This document shows positions 12,271 through 26,000 of a stretch of DNA of 64,000 bases, piece by piece. Under the pieces are notes generated by a model. The model had not been told where the DNA came from, did no database searches, and was given only the letters and a program-made list of their open reading frames with translations. The position numbers and the translations under genes were made by a program. The DNA comes from Bimastos eiseni (Eukaryota > Annelida > Clitellata > Crassiclitellata > Lumbricidae), in contig OY365806.1 of NCBI GenBank assembly GCA_959347315.1, forward strand, positions 32,790,054 through 32,854,053, in the 5' to 3' direction. Positions within the stretch are counted from its first letter, which is position 1. Each line of letters opens with the position of its first letter.

Positions 12271-12744
12271 ACAATTATTTGTTTCACTCTTTCTTCACTC
12301 GTCTCGCACTTCTCATGGCGAAGGCGTAATACATTGTATAGCTCAAAAGAATGTAAAAGCGTTTACCGCGCGAGTTGATTATATCCTTACGTCATCAGAG
12401 TTATAAATAGCTCTTACGTCATTGTCTATCAGCGTCGGTAGCTAAGAATAGAATGGTCGCTAGGTGGCTGATTTACCATTGATTGCATAGGTGTAAAAGA
12501 AAATCGAGTAGATCTGCGCTTATGTGTGTTTTATATGATAGATATCTATACTTATAATTGTATTAATTTAAATGCATTCATGTTTTGAAGTAACTCTTCC
12601 GTATATGACCGAATTTTAACAGTTATTCGCCTCAATTAGATTCGCCTCGTTGAAAACCTTTTTTCATAGTGCAGAAAACCATTTATAAGGCACAACGTGA
12701 ATGTTTTCGATCATAGTGACATAAAGACAGGTTTATAAAAATAA

Positions 12745-15021
12745 TAATTATAGGTATAATATACAGCCAGTGCCCGGGCCACCGGATGCCGCCCGCTTCA
12801 GATGACCGAGGAGAACGTAATCAGATGCATTCGCAACTTCCCGGCGGGATCAGCCGGTGGGCCAGACGGCTTACGCCCCCAGCACATCCTAGAGTTAGTC
12901 AGCCAACCAGACTTGGGCCCAACTCTGCTAGCCGCCATTACGGCTCTGGTAAACTTGCTTCTCGCAGGAGAATGCCCTTCTGGGATTCCAGCAACCCTTT
13001 TCGGTGGAACTCTCTTCGCCCTTAGGAAAAGCACTGGAGGTCTGAGGCCCATTGTCATTGGCTACTACTGGCGCAGACTGACAGCCAAATGTGCCAGCTC
13101 TTATGCGGCGCCTAAAGTGCCGAATACCTCTCTCCCAGACAAGTCGGAGTTGGTGTACCAAGAGGATGTGAGGCAGCAGTACATGCAACAAGACGATTTT
13201 TGAACAGTTTAGACAACGAAACAATCATAGCCAAAATAAATTTCTCCAACGCATTCAACAGCCTATACAGACTTGAAATGTTGACAGCATTATATAAAAT
13301 TCTTCCTTAACTGGCACCTTTTTGCAATCTAGCTTACTTGGAACACTCACATCTTAAATACGGTCGATACTGTGTCTTGTCCCAAGTGGGGCCCCAACAA
13401 GGCGACCCTTTGGGTCCCTTACTCTTCTGTCTACCTCTACAGCCCATCCTCATCCAAATGAAATCGCCGCTCACAGTAGGTTTTCTGGACGACCTAACAC
13501 TAGGTGGCAGAGCGGAAGAGGTTGCGGAAGATATAAACAGACTCGAAACCGAATGCGAAAAACTCGGCCTTTTCCTAAATCGAACAAAATGCGAGATCAT
13601 TTCGACTTTTGCAGATATCCAGAGAGACTTCGAACCATTAAGACAGTTCAGATGAACTAACCCTTCAGAGGCCACACTCCTAGGCGCACCTCTGTCAACG
13701 GATACGGCCTTGACGAACACTTTGAATGCGCGCACAGTGGAGCTAATGCGCATGATGGAAAAACTAACGTCCATCGCCACACACGACGCCCTCATCTTGC
13801 TCCGATACTCGCTGAGTGCCACCCGACTATTATATACCCTCAGAAGCTGCCCATGCGAAGGCCACAAAGGACTGGAGGAGTATGACAAGGGTGGGCCTCG
13901 CTGAGGTGCTCAATCTTGTTCTCACCGACGAGGGATGGCTCCAAGCCACCCTGCCCATCAAAAGAGGAGGACTGGGCATCCGATCAGTGGTTTCGCTGGC
14001 ACTTCCAGCCTTCTTGGCATCGGCCGCAGCCACTGATATACTCCAGACAAGGATTCTGCGAGGAAAGCCTAAAAAGGACCCTGCCCTGGAGATCCTTCAG
14101 GCCAAATGGAGGGAATCCAGCGGAGTACCAGAGCCGGAAGAAGCTTGGGCTCACAAACAATCGAGATGGGACGACCCTTTGATCGAGCTCGGAGTGGCAG
14201 ACCTCGCCTCCAGAATGCCTGATTCCCAGAATCAGGCACGTCTTAGAGCAGTGGCAGCCCCACACGCAGGCGACTGGTTCTTAGTCCTACCGATTACAAA
14301 CAGCGGGCTGAGACTTGACGATGAGTCCCTGAGGGTGGCGGTGGGTTACAGACTGGGGTTACCTGTCTGTTTACCCCATTACTGCCCATGCGGTGCCCTG
14401 GTCGAGAGAAACGGATATCACGGTCTCTCATGTGGCCTGGGCCTGGGACGCTGGCCCAGACACGCGGCCCTGAACGACTTTATTTGTAGAAGTTTAATCC
14501 GTGCAGGGATCCCCACTGTCAAAGAGCCGGTGGGATTGACCCGATCTGATGGTAAAAGACCAGACGGTCTCACTCATATACCATGGCGGGCGGGGCGGTG
14601 TTTGATATGGGACGCGACAGTCTCAGATACAATGGCAACGTCGTATCTGCTAGAAACATCACAAAGAGCGGGCGCTGCGGCCGAGAGGCCGGCGAACCTC
14701 AAAACTCAGAAATATGCCGAGCTAGCCTCCACGTACGTCTTCACACCGGTGGCATTCGAAACCTTTGGCCCCATCAATTCCGAAGGCCAAAGCTTCCTTT
14801 CAGAACTGGGACACAGACTGAGCGCCGTCACTGGGGAGCATAGGGAGACGACTTTTCTCTGCCAGCGCATCTCGATGATTATTCAACGCTACAACGCAGT
14901 TGCTTTCAAGGGAACTTTCGCTGCTCAGGAGTCCAACGAGCAGGGCTACTCCGGACGACATCACCATTAAATAGATGAAATCAACTCACAATAATAATAA
15001 TATTAATTATAGGTATAATAT
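12745..15021 (+). mobile_element. Non-LTR retroelement insertion flanked by an 18-bp target site duplication
   Basis: A GC-rich block about 2.24 kb long sits in AT-rich DNA. It is bounded by an identical 18-bp direct repeat (TAATTATAGGTATAATAT) at 12745-12762 and 15004-15021. The right side ends with a short (AAT)n tail directly after the ORF stop, as expected for target-primed reverse transcription. The left end starts inside the ORF, so the copy is 5'-truncated. The base composition changes sharply at both repeats, which supports the boundaries. Confidence 0.85.
12786..14970 (+). pseudogene. Decayed reverse transcriptase with C-terminal restriction-like endonuclease
   Basis: Three open pieces in different frames make up the remnant: 12802-13203, 13338-13655 and 13710-14970. 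Piece 1 has the GGPDGLRP motif of the RT fingers. Piece 2 has QGDPLGPLLF (from about 13398) and FLDDLTLGG (from about 13482), the RT catalytic box with F-x-DD. Piece 3 has a CxC...HGLSC zinc-knuckle-like site, RHAALND, and KRPDGLTH...IWDATV. That last part is a PD-D/E pattern typical of restriction-like endonucleases in R2/HERO/NeSL-type elements. The stretch 13204-13337 is heavily broken, and one stop near 13655 separates pieces. The DD pair and the PD motif survive, but the protein cannot be made. Family assignment beyond REL-endonuclease non-LTR is uncertain. Confidence 0.85.
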
Positions 15022-16835
15022 TATAATTCATAATATCTTCTAATTGCATTATAGTTGAATTGCATTGTTAAATAATTAATAAATTTATTTAAATCATTAA
15101 TCAGTGTTTATAGATCTATAGATATTATAATGTAACTTAACTGTTTGCGAATTCAGAAAGGATAAATGCACCACGTGTTTATCAGGATTATACATCGTAA
15201 TTGACTCACGTGACCTCAGTAATATGATCCTTGATGATAGAGTTACATTCACTTATAAAATTAGTAATTAAATAATTACTATAGTAATTACAGATATTGT
15301 CAAATGATTATTGATAATTGGTAGTAAATCTATAGATAATCCTTGTACCAACATTAGATTTTAACTTAATTGTATGTAATTTCAAATGTGATCTATGATC
15401 ATAGTGATGTATAATGGTTAATAATAAAGCATTTCATTGAGGTATTATAAATCAGATGTATATGTGTTTTGCAAATAATTGTGAATTGTGAATATACCTG
15501 ATAATCTGTACGTATAAATAAATAATGTTCTTTAATATGTAATAATTAAACATGTATGTTAGTCAAGTGATTGCAAATAATTATAAATAATGTTTTCAAG
15601 ATATATGGACGAAAAGAGCCTATGAAGCCACAAAAGAGCCTAAACGGCCAAAAAAGATCCAATATCTCAAATATATATATATATAAATTTTAAAAAAGGA
15701 AGAAAGGAAAATGAGCCAAAAAGGCCAAAAAACAATATACAAAAAACAATCTGAAGAGTTGATTGGTCAAAATAAATTAAATTACATTAATATTATAAAG
15801 ACGTCAACGGCCATTGTTGTCATATGATGTCGTTAAATCTCTGTGATCATCATCATCATTTTCCTTATCGTTTCTGGACCAATTGGCTAAGATCAAAGCG
15901 TTTACTTGTCAGATTAATACCTGATACGTACATTCTCCACGGTTACGTGACACTGAGGGAGAAATTCAAAACAAAATAAAACAGCATCAGCCTACGACGT
16001 TCCAGGCGTACTGGTTCGTAAGATTCCCTTCCGTGGAATCTCTGGAGTGGGCCTTCAACTGTTTACTACAAAGTTAAATGAAAGCTCCGATCAGCCAAAA
16101 ACACAGGTCGTTACAAAGCTGAAGCTTGAACGGTAGCGTTTGACTGTAACACGCGAGTGGATTTTAAGTGGACCGCTCGGGTTTGCAGAATTAGAAATTT
16201 TTTAATGAAGTGAAGACAAGCCACTGACCTATTTTCATGGCTATCCGTTCGCAAATTGGCTCATCATTTGACAACGTGAACACGTGTCAAACATGCATGC
16301 GATAGTTCATAATGATGATTACATAAGTAATACATATTGAAATTGCGACTGGAGTAGCTATCTATAGTTTCTAAAATTTGGATATATATAGGGCCAATGC
16401 CTTTGAGATTATTGAATTAAACTTGTGACTTATCGTTTGCTGTTTGTTCACAAAGATCTACTAATGCTTGCTCCCTCTCAGGATCGGTCGAAGTTGATCG
16501 CTAAATGCAGTCAACTCATCAGTAAGAAATATTGGTCAACAGGCCTATAGACACCTTTAAAAAGCGTAATTACAAGGGACTGTATATATATGGTCCCGTA
16601 CTATAGCTTCTCGAGTTAATGCCATTATTATTATGATCATTATTAATCTATTATTATTATTTTGCCCTGACCTCTGAGGTAGGCTACTTTGTTCCTCATG
16701 AGCTTTGTGATTTTTAACGTGTTAATAATGACAACAGCTGATTGGGACGATTTTTAAATAGAAGGAGAGGAAATAGAGGTGATAACAAGCTTCATGTTCC
16801 TTAGATCGGTAATAGAAAAAGATATGATCTTCTAA
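15022..16835. other. AT-rich intergenic stretch, no gene seen
   Basis: Mostly AT-rich sequence with short TA runs (for example near 15670 and 16380). I find no exon with family resemblance and no RNA gene I can support. Confidence 0.45.
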
Positions 16836-16837
16836 GC

Positions 16838-17250
16838 CTACAGTAGGCCTACTATATGGCTGCGAGACGTGGACAATGACAAAGAATATAGAGAAAAAAA
16901 ATCAACACATACGAAATGTGGATTTTGAAGAAGATTATTCTCTGCATCTTCCTCCATATCCACATTTCGAATGCGATGATTTTTCTTTCGTTTGTGTTTT
17001 CCTCCGTCCATGATAATATCATGATGTTATTATCATAGACGGAGGAAAACACAAACGAAAGGGTGCGCGAGGAGATTGGAGTTGAGAAGGATGAGACGTT
17101 ACAACAAAATTGAACAAGTAGCGTCATGAGAAGGAAGCTAGGGTTCTTTGGACATATGTATTGCGATCAGATGGACTGGAAAAGGAAATGATGCTGGCGT
17201 GTGAAGAAGGAAGGAAAGAAAGAGGGCGCTTAAGAAAAAATGTAAAAGGT
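16838..17250 (+). pseudogene. Non-LTR retrotransposon C-terminal remnant containing a palindrome
   Basis: The translation gives LLYGCETWTMTKNIEKKI at about 16850, matching the YGCETWTL..E..L signature after the reverse transcriptase in Jockey/RTE/CR1-type endonuclease-RT proteins. Further on, EEIGVEKDETLQQN and then RRKLGFFGHMY near 17130 match the usual R.G...L...I..R.L.FFGHV.R block, and a G.K..G tail follows. Stops interrupt it. The two conserved blocks are separated by the inverted repeats at 16912-17061. Confidence 0.65.
16985..17061. repeat. Long palindrome (24-bp perfect arms, extended stem)
   Basis: The left arm 16985-17008 and right arm 17038-17061 are perfect 24-bp inverse complements (left starts CTTTCGTTTGTG, right ends CACAAACGAAAG). 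After one mismatch the stem continues 8 bp (ATGATAAT/ATTATCAT), leaving an 11-nt loop. A second stem, CGAAATGTGGAT (16912-16923) with ATCCACATTTCG (16958-16969), lies just upstream. Confidence 0.9.
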
Positions 17251-17436
17251 AACACCTGCAGTTGTCCGAATTTATTATTAGCAAAGATGGTTGAGTCGTA
17301 GACTAAGATGTGACACTTCATATCTCCGCTGTGCATCTGAATGCTCACGTCATCTACCTTGGAACCGATTGTCGTTGCTAAGATACCACTAAGATATCAC
17401 TAGGCCAGTCACTAAGTGGCACTGCTGACGTGGCGT

Positions 17437-19203
<1,767 letters not shown>

Positions 19204-19937
19204 GGCTATTAAAGTAGTAGAAACGGCGATTAATAGTATCATAGGTGTAAATCATCATGCAGAGGATATAAAATCATAAAATCGAATTAATAAGAACACA
19301 CCGGCAGTTACTAGAGTAGAAGAGTGAACTAAAGCTGAGACTGGTGTAGGAGCAGCTATGGCTGCTGGAAGTCAACTAGAAAATGGTATCTGAGCTCTTT
19401 TGGTTATAGCTGCTACAGCAATAGCAAAGATTTGATATGTGTTTTCGTCAAGGGTTCATATATGTAAAATGTTTCAATGTCCCTGATTTAGAGTTCATGC
19501 AATTGCTAGAAGAAGAGTAACATCACCAATACGGTTAGTTAAAGCTGTTACTATTCCAGCAGCTAGAGATTTAGAGTTTTGGTAATAAATTACTAAAATA
19601 AAAGATACAATACCTAATCCGTCTCATCCTATTAATAGCATAATTAGGTGTGGAAGAAAAATTAATATGTTTATTGATAAAACGAAAAGGACAAGGACTG
19701 TAAATCGGTTAATAAATTTATCATCTTTTATATATACTGTGGAAAACTTGAGAACATTTGCTGAGATTATGATTACTGTGCATGAAAATATTAAACCCAG
19801 GGGGTCTATAATTAGTGTAATTATAAAAGGAGTAGAGGAAATAGAGAATATATTTCATTCTAGCAATATTGTAATATCATAGAATACTGCATAGGATGTG
19901 GGGATTAAAAGAGTAGCAAAGATAGCAATGAGACATT
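19204..19937 (-). pseudogene. Nuclear copy of mitochondrial nad5 (NUMT), partial
   Basis: Read on the minus strand with invertebrate mitochondrial code the whole stretch is open, about 244 codons. It covers roughly the N-terminal 40% of NADH dehydrogenase subunit 5. Diagnostic pieces are [58 protein letters not shown] and [19 protein letters not shown] must be Trp (W in GWDG, SSWLP, SAWWF), ATA Met, AGA Ser and AAA Lys. With the nuclear code it is full of stops, so it cannot encode ND5 here. It ends at Ala-Gly (LIAG) exactly where the triplet array begins. The lack of decay suggests a recent transfer or an assembly join. Confidence 0.9.
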
Positions 19938-20042
19938 ATTGTATCTCAGGTATCTCACTCAATATTTTTAGTCTTTCGGTCAAAAAATGTCGTCAAAATC
20001 TGTAGAGTTTGGCAATGTGGTTTAATTTGCTGAAGTTTAAAA

Positions 20043-23000
20043 ATGTCCGAATTCAAGTTAAAAATCAGCGAAAAATTTAGTGAGGAATTTAACAGAAGAA
20101 AAGAGAAAGAGGAGCGTGAAGCTCGTAAGTGGAGTGAAGCACGTGGGATCATTGTGGATTTCTAATTTACATCACATGCCAATTGATGTTTGCAATTTTG
20201 CAGAAGGGGCCTTCCACATATGACGTCGCGCAATTTAGGAAGAATTTTGGGCAAAATTGCACTTTCGGGGGTGTTTCTGGTAATTTATGGTTTTAGCGTA
20301 CTAAGAAATGTATGCATGGTTTAGGTCACAAGTGAGACACTATCAAATTATACTTCGATCCAGCTTCTATTTAAGCAATATTATTTTAATAGATCCAGCT
20401 TCCATTTAGGTATATTTCTTTTTATCAATCCAGCTTTCATTTAGATATAATTCTTTTCATAAATCGAGTTTTTGCGTGTACACGACTTTGTTTGCATCCG
20501 TCGCATCGATATTCTTGCATCAAACCGGCTACGCTAAAAAATACAATGTTGCCGAATTTTGGGCCTCTCCCCTCGTCACAAGTCATCATAAAAGTCACAC
20601 TCCTCTAAAATATGATATCACAAAGCTCTGTACCCAACCCACAACCAGATACATGTGCAGAATGTCAATTTGGTAATCCGGAAAACTAGAAGCCCCTTAT
20701 ATGAACTTATGTAAACACGGTTATCTTAGGTTTTAGCGTAATTTATTATTTCCATGATCGTAAACAGCATTTTTATTCTCTTAGGTTTTAGTGTAATTTA
20801 TTATTTCCTGTTTCACCCTTTTAGGTTTTAGCATAATAAATTATAAACATTAATAATGTGCAGTTTTCCTTTTGAACACAATTGCTGGGTACTCAGACGA
20901 AACGCTATAACCTAAGAAGGGTGAAACTGGAAATAATTAATTACACTAAAACCTTAGAGGACAATAATCTAAATAATTAATTACGCTAAAACCTAAGATT
21001 ACTATAAACAATATATCCGCCCACGAATGCACCCAAATAGAGCGCGTCTAACACAACCACACGCATTGTTATTTTTAATGTCAGTCATCTTGATTACTTA
21101 ATGTGTCTTTTATTTACATGTGCCTGGGCATTACAACATGTGATAATTTGCTGTGGCTTTTGACTCGCAGCTTGTCACATGGCCAGAGTTGCCACTGCTA
21201 TTCGGTTCGTACCCGGATCCGGCAAATAGTGCATCAAAATACTTGGATTCGGTACACGGTTGCAACTGTCTATTCGGTTATGCCCTAAAATAAACGATGA
21301 TTGATGTTGATTGAAGTTTTGAAATTTCATAACCTAGACAGGATGAATCATTTCAAGCAAGCCAGAAAGGTATACATCGGTTTTGAAGGTGCCATGACAT
21401 ATCACAATTATCAATTTGTGGGAATAGTCTACTGGGCTACAAAACAGCTTTGACTACATTTGCTGCCAAATTAAAGACAAATGAAAATGATCATGTTTAA
21501 GTTGGAGCTAAATTGATTCAAGCTTTCAATTGTTTATTTCTCATATGCTTTACATATTGTCAAACCCTCATGCCATTGTTATGTCCGGAACTCAGTTTTG
21601 CATTTCATTCTTGTTTTAATAATTCTTACATTTATGATTTTTGTTTTAGTGCTAGCAAAATATGGAAATGTTGATGAATATTCACTCAGCTCATCAACTT
21701 CTGAGAGTGAAGATGATGATGGAAAGGTTTGTTTATTTGTTTATTATATTTAGTTTTCTTTATGTTTAGTGCATATTGGTGCTTCTGGTGCTGTTCATTT
21801 TCAATTTTGTGTTTGAGGAGTGCTGATTTTCAAGAAATCTTTCTTGTTACACTTTGCAAAACTTTCCTCTGATAACGTTGTAAATGCAGCTTCAGGTTTG
21901 TGGTTTTTTCCTGCGATAAAAACATCACATTCGTCTCCTGTTTTGCCATTTACCGCTAAAAATTGACACTTTCCATTTTTCCCAACATCTGGGTTGTAAG
22001 AAAACTATTACCACACTGAGCATTCTCTTTTACGGCCAGCCACCATGCTTGACAAACTCATAATTAAATCTTAAACCTTTTGCACAGAAATCCTTATAAA
22101 ATGTCATCGACCGATTGTAAGAAAAGTTTGATTCATGCGCAGTTGACGGGTCTGATTACGTCTATGAGATTCACGTTTAGCGCAAAGGTGACAATAATGG
22201 AGATATAATTATTTCTGTAGCGTAGTAGCACTACTACTAGTAACAGCCCACGGAAAGCGCATCTGAGATGTTTATCAAATTTCATTCTGAAATTAACTTT
22301 ACTTCTTATTCTTATTCACTTTGGGAGTCTCCATTTCACTTCTTATTCTATTCTAGTTCTTAAAATAATTTTTATTCTACTTCTACTGAACGCGAATCAA
22401 ATAATTATTATTCTATTCGACTTCTGGGTCACGAATATATCACTGGATATCAGTACAGCTTCTGCAATCTACTTTGTCTGGTCAGTATGAAAGACAATAA
22501 CTTAACTGATCAAAAATTTACGTTACAGTAGTGTATTTTTTTATGCAGGATATCACTGAGGATACAGACAGAACCATTTATCGGATCTTAGCTGCATTGC
22601 AGAGCAAAGACTCGAGGTGCTATGATCCTAATTACAAGTTCTTCAATGACAAATGTAAGCTTTCTATGTACCATAATTACTACATGGTTTCTTTTTTAGG
22701 TTTGTGTTACGGTAGATGGTGGATGATGCTTCCAATCAGTCTTTATTTCTCCACATCTCAGTTCTTTGTTAAAAGTGATCTGTGGTGGTTAACATGCTCT
22801 TTTGGTTGCTGGATTTTTGAACTGCCTCTATCTGTCCTTGCTTCTCAATGTCTTTTTCAAATTGCTTATCTGCCATAGACTGATCCTGTGTCATTGCAAA
22901 CTGATTTTCTGGGCGTTGACCTGAGATTGGCTGTGTTAGGTACATACAAAAACAGTGAAATTTTTGCAGATTGTCTCAATATTTGTCAGAGATATAGATT

Positions 23001-26000
23001 TTTTAAGTTAACAAGCAAATAATATTTTGCAATTTACAATGACTTGATCCACCAAGTTTGTGTTGTTATATCTTGGCCAGGAAATAAGCTAGAGCACTGA
23101 ATTTACAGTTAACAGTTACAGTTAACATAAACAGTTGCAAGTACTATTTCCATATATGAAGGTGTCTAATTGATGTTACATGTGAGTTTTAGTCTATAAA
23201 TTTGTTAATATTCCATGGAAGTCAATTTCCTCTTAAGTTCCTGACATCATATCAGCATGCAGAAATGGTATATAATATCATACATAATATCAGCAAATAA
23301 TACTTGTACTCTTTTATATTGAGGGTATGGGTGCTCATTTGCTCAATGCTTATGGGTCATTGTAGTTAGTAATGTCTGATTACTTTCATTATGTCTGCTT
23401 AGTTATAAAACCATGGCATGACTGGTAACATTTGCTAAATGGAACACTTACAATTGAGGCATCATTGAGTGTAGCTACACAGAAACAATTTCAGGGACAA
23501 AAGGGCGAATGACAGTTCCTTGTAGTGGTCCAGCAACAGAGAAGAAGCATTTATCAAACCTCATGGAACACCATAAGGCAATAAAAAGCTAAGGTTAACC
23601 AGGAACAACAAAACAAACAACATGCAACTGATCAGCACGGCTAAAAATTGTCACAGATTCTGTGACACCTTCTTTTTACTTCATTACATGTTACTCAACC
23701 AGTGATCCTCAACTGTCATCTCAGATTTTGATAATATTTAACTTCGTATGTCAGTAAACATGTTTCACAGAAGCCGATTAATATAAAGTCTAGCAAAATG
23801 GGACAAATGTCTTTTTTGTTTAGAGAAAACAATTAGCCATCAGACTCCTGCATTTAGTTTTTCCTTAGTGCTAGATTATGTGGGATACTGTGCAAATCTT
23901 CAGCAGATACTTGCTTGGCAGATTAGTTAACTCATCTGTAGCAAATCCAGTCTCTAATTACCTCATGAAAAATGCACCCATCTATATTTCCCATGCACGC
24001 TATCACATGACTTTTCTTGATTGTTGAACACCTTTTTTGCTGCAGCACAATGTTGTTATGGTCGTATCATTTCGTGTCATGAAAAGAATCAGACTTTGTT
24101 TTATTTTTTGCAAGATATGGATTAATAAACAATATACATGTTTTCAGCTGATGATGAGAGTAAGAAGGAAGATGATAAGGCTAAACCATCGAAGAAAAAG
24201 AAGAAAGAAAACCCTATGTTCCTAAAAGACTATGAAAGGGAGGTTATTGTGCAGTGTGAAGGGTGAGGGTTCATTTCAATATCTTTAGAGGATGGACACT
24301 TATGTAGCACCAGATTGCTTGGTCACAAGATTTATTTCTAGAAGAAGAAGTTTAGTTTCTTTAAGCCAAATGCCAGAATCACCTGGAGTATGATGTTCTA
24401 AAATAACCTCATTCTTTAGACCCCAGCATATGTGGCATACCTTGAGCCAATGTGACAAGCAGCCATAGATAAGAAGTTCGATCGATTTCATTTTCCTGGC
24501 CGCAGTTTAATGTGGCTGCTGGTCACTAGTAGCACTCTCCCTTGTTATCTGATTGTTAGCCAACATCAGAAATTACTCACATGCATAAAATTATAGTGAT
24601 TTCATTTTCTTGACCCTGGCATATGATGGTCTCCTTAAGCCACCAGACTAGACAGTCAGCCATAAGTATGAAGTTTTAGGCTACTTCATTGCTTGACTTC
24701 AGCATTTTGACATTCTACCTCTGTTTATGTCTGTGTCATGTTCCATTTGTTTCCCCATGATCACTCTTTGTCTGCTGCATGAACAGTCAGAATTGGTACT
24801 TGCTCTGTAGTCTTGCAAAATGGCACTTTTATTTGGCCTACCGTATATACTCGCGTATAAGTCGAGAAATTTAATTCTATTTCGGACGACCAAAACAGTA
24901 TTCGACTTATACGCGAGATGCGAAATTGATAGAAGCTTTTTAGACGCGTTACGAAAACGAACTCAAAACTTAAACGCTTAGTTGTCTGGTTATTTTAACA
25001 CCTATTTCACAATAAATCATAGTTCCACAAATTACTGACTACACATTGTTAAAACTGAAAAGTAATTGTATTTTAATAAGTTTATTATTTACCTGTATGA
25101 TAGTATTCTATTAGAAAAATGTTATGTTTTGAGATTAGTGCAGTAAAATACTTACTGATACTTTCCACAATGAGCAATTTGAAGAAAGGCGAGCCTCCTA
25201 CGAAACTGGTTTCAAGTTGAAAGTTGTTGAGTATGCTGAACTACATGGAAATTCGAATGCCTTTCTTACTAAATTTCTTACACAAACCTGAGGCAGTGAA
25301 CGGAAGTCATTCATTTGTATTCACATGTTGGTTGTTTATATTATTTTTTATGATTTTCAAACACAAGTTTCTTAGATTTTGTATATTCCGGAAAACTTTT
25401 AATCACAAAAAAATTCGTCATCGCTCGTTTTGAGTTTATGTAAGTATGTAAGTCGTCGATTTTGGACGCTATTTTTGTAAAAAAATTACACTTCGACTTA
25501 TACACGAATCGACTTATACGCGAGTATATATGGTAAGTTAAAAACAAGTAACACATTTTTGTGCAAAGAGAAAAGGTCTTGGAACAAGTGGATGGATATC
25601 TTATGCCTTTTGTTGCTACATGGAGTTTTAACATGGTTTTTGGGACATAGTAGACTTAGCCCTTTAGACCAGCGCATAGTAAAATGTAAGGCATATATTC
25701 AATAATGCTGGTTGTTAAAGAGGGTCAATATACTGGCAGCTGTAAAAACTAGGTTTATTTAACTTTGAGACAACAAGGATGCTTGCGAAATTTGTGTGCT
25801 AAAAAATGAGTTTGTGCATGACTTAGGTGAACATTTTGTCTGTGTAGTGTCAGTCTACTTATTTTATAACTTTGTTTACTCTTGTGGGTTGCCAGTGAAA
25901 CAGAGATCGTGGGATGTTTTTCTGTTCTATTAGAAATTGGTTGCATCACATATCAGTAAAGAATTTATCTTGTGATCTTGCCACCTTCTGCGAACTCGTT

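Noticed and set aside
12786..13888. Minus-strand frames up to 184 codons over the retroelement
   Set aside because: Shadows of the plus-strand reverse transcriptase; only the plus strand gives RT and endonuclease motifs.
22531..22878. 115-codon plus-strand frame with hydrophobic C-terminal half, resembling a membrane protein
   Set aside because: The first part is KRI1 exon 3 (22549-22654). The hydrophobic remainder is intron read-through after a good GTAAGC donor.
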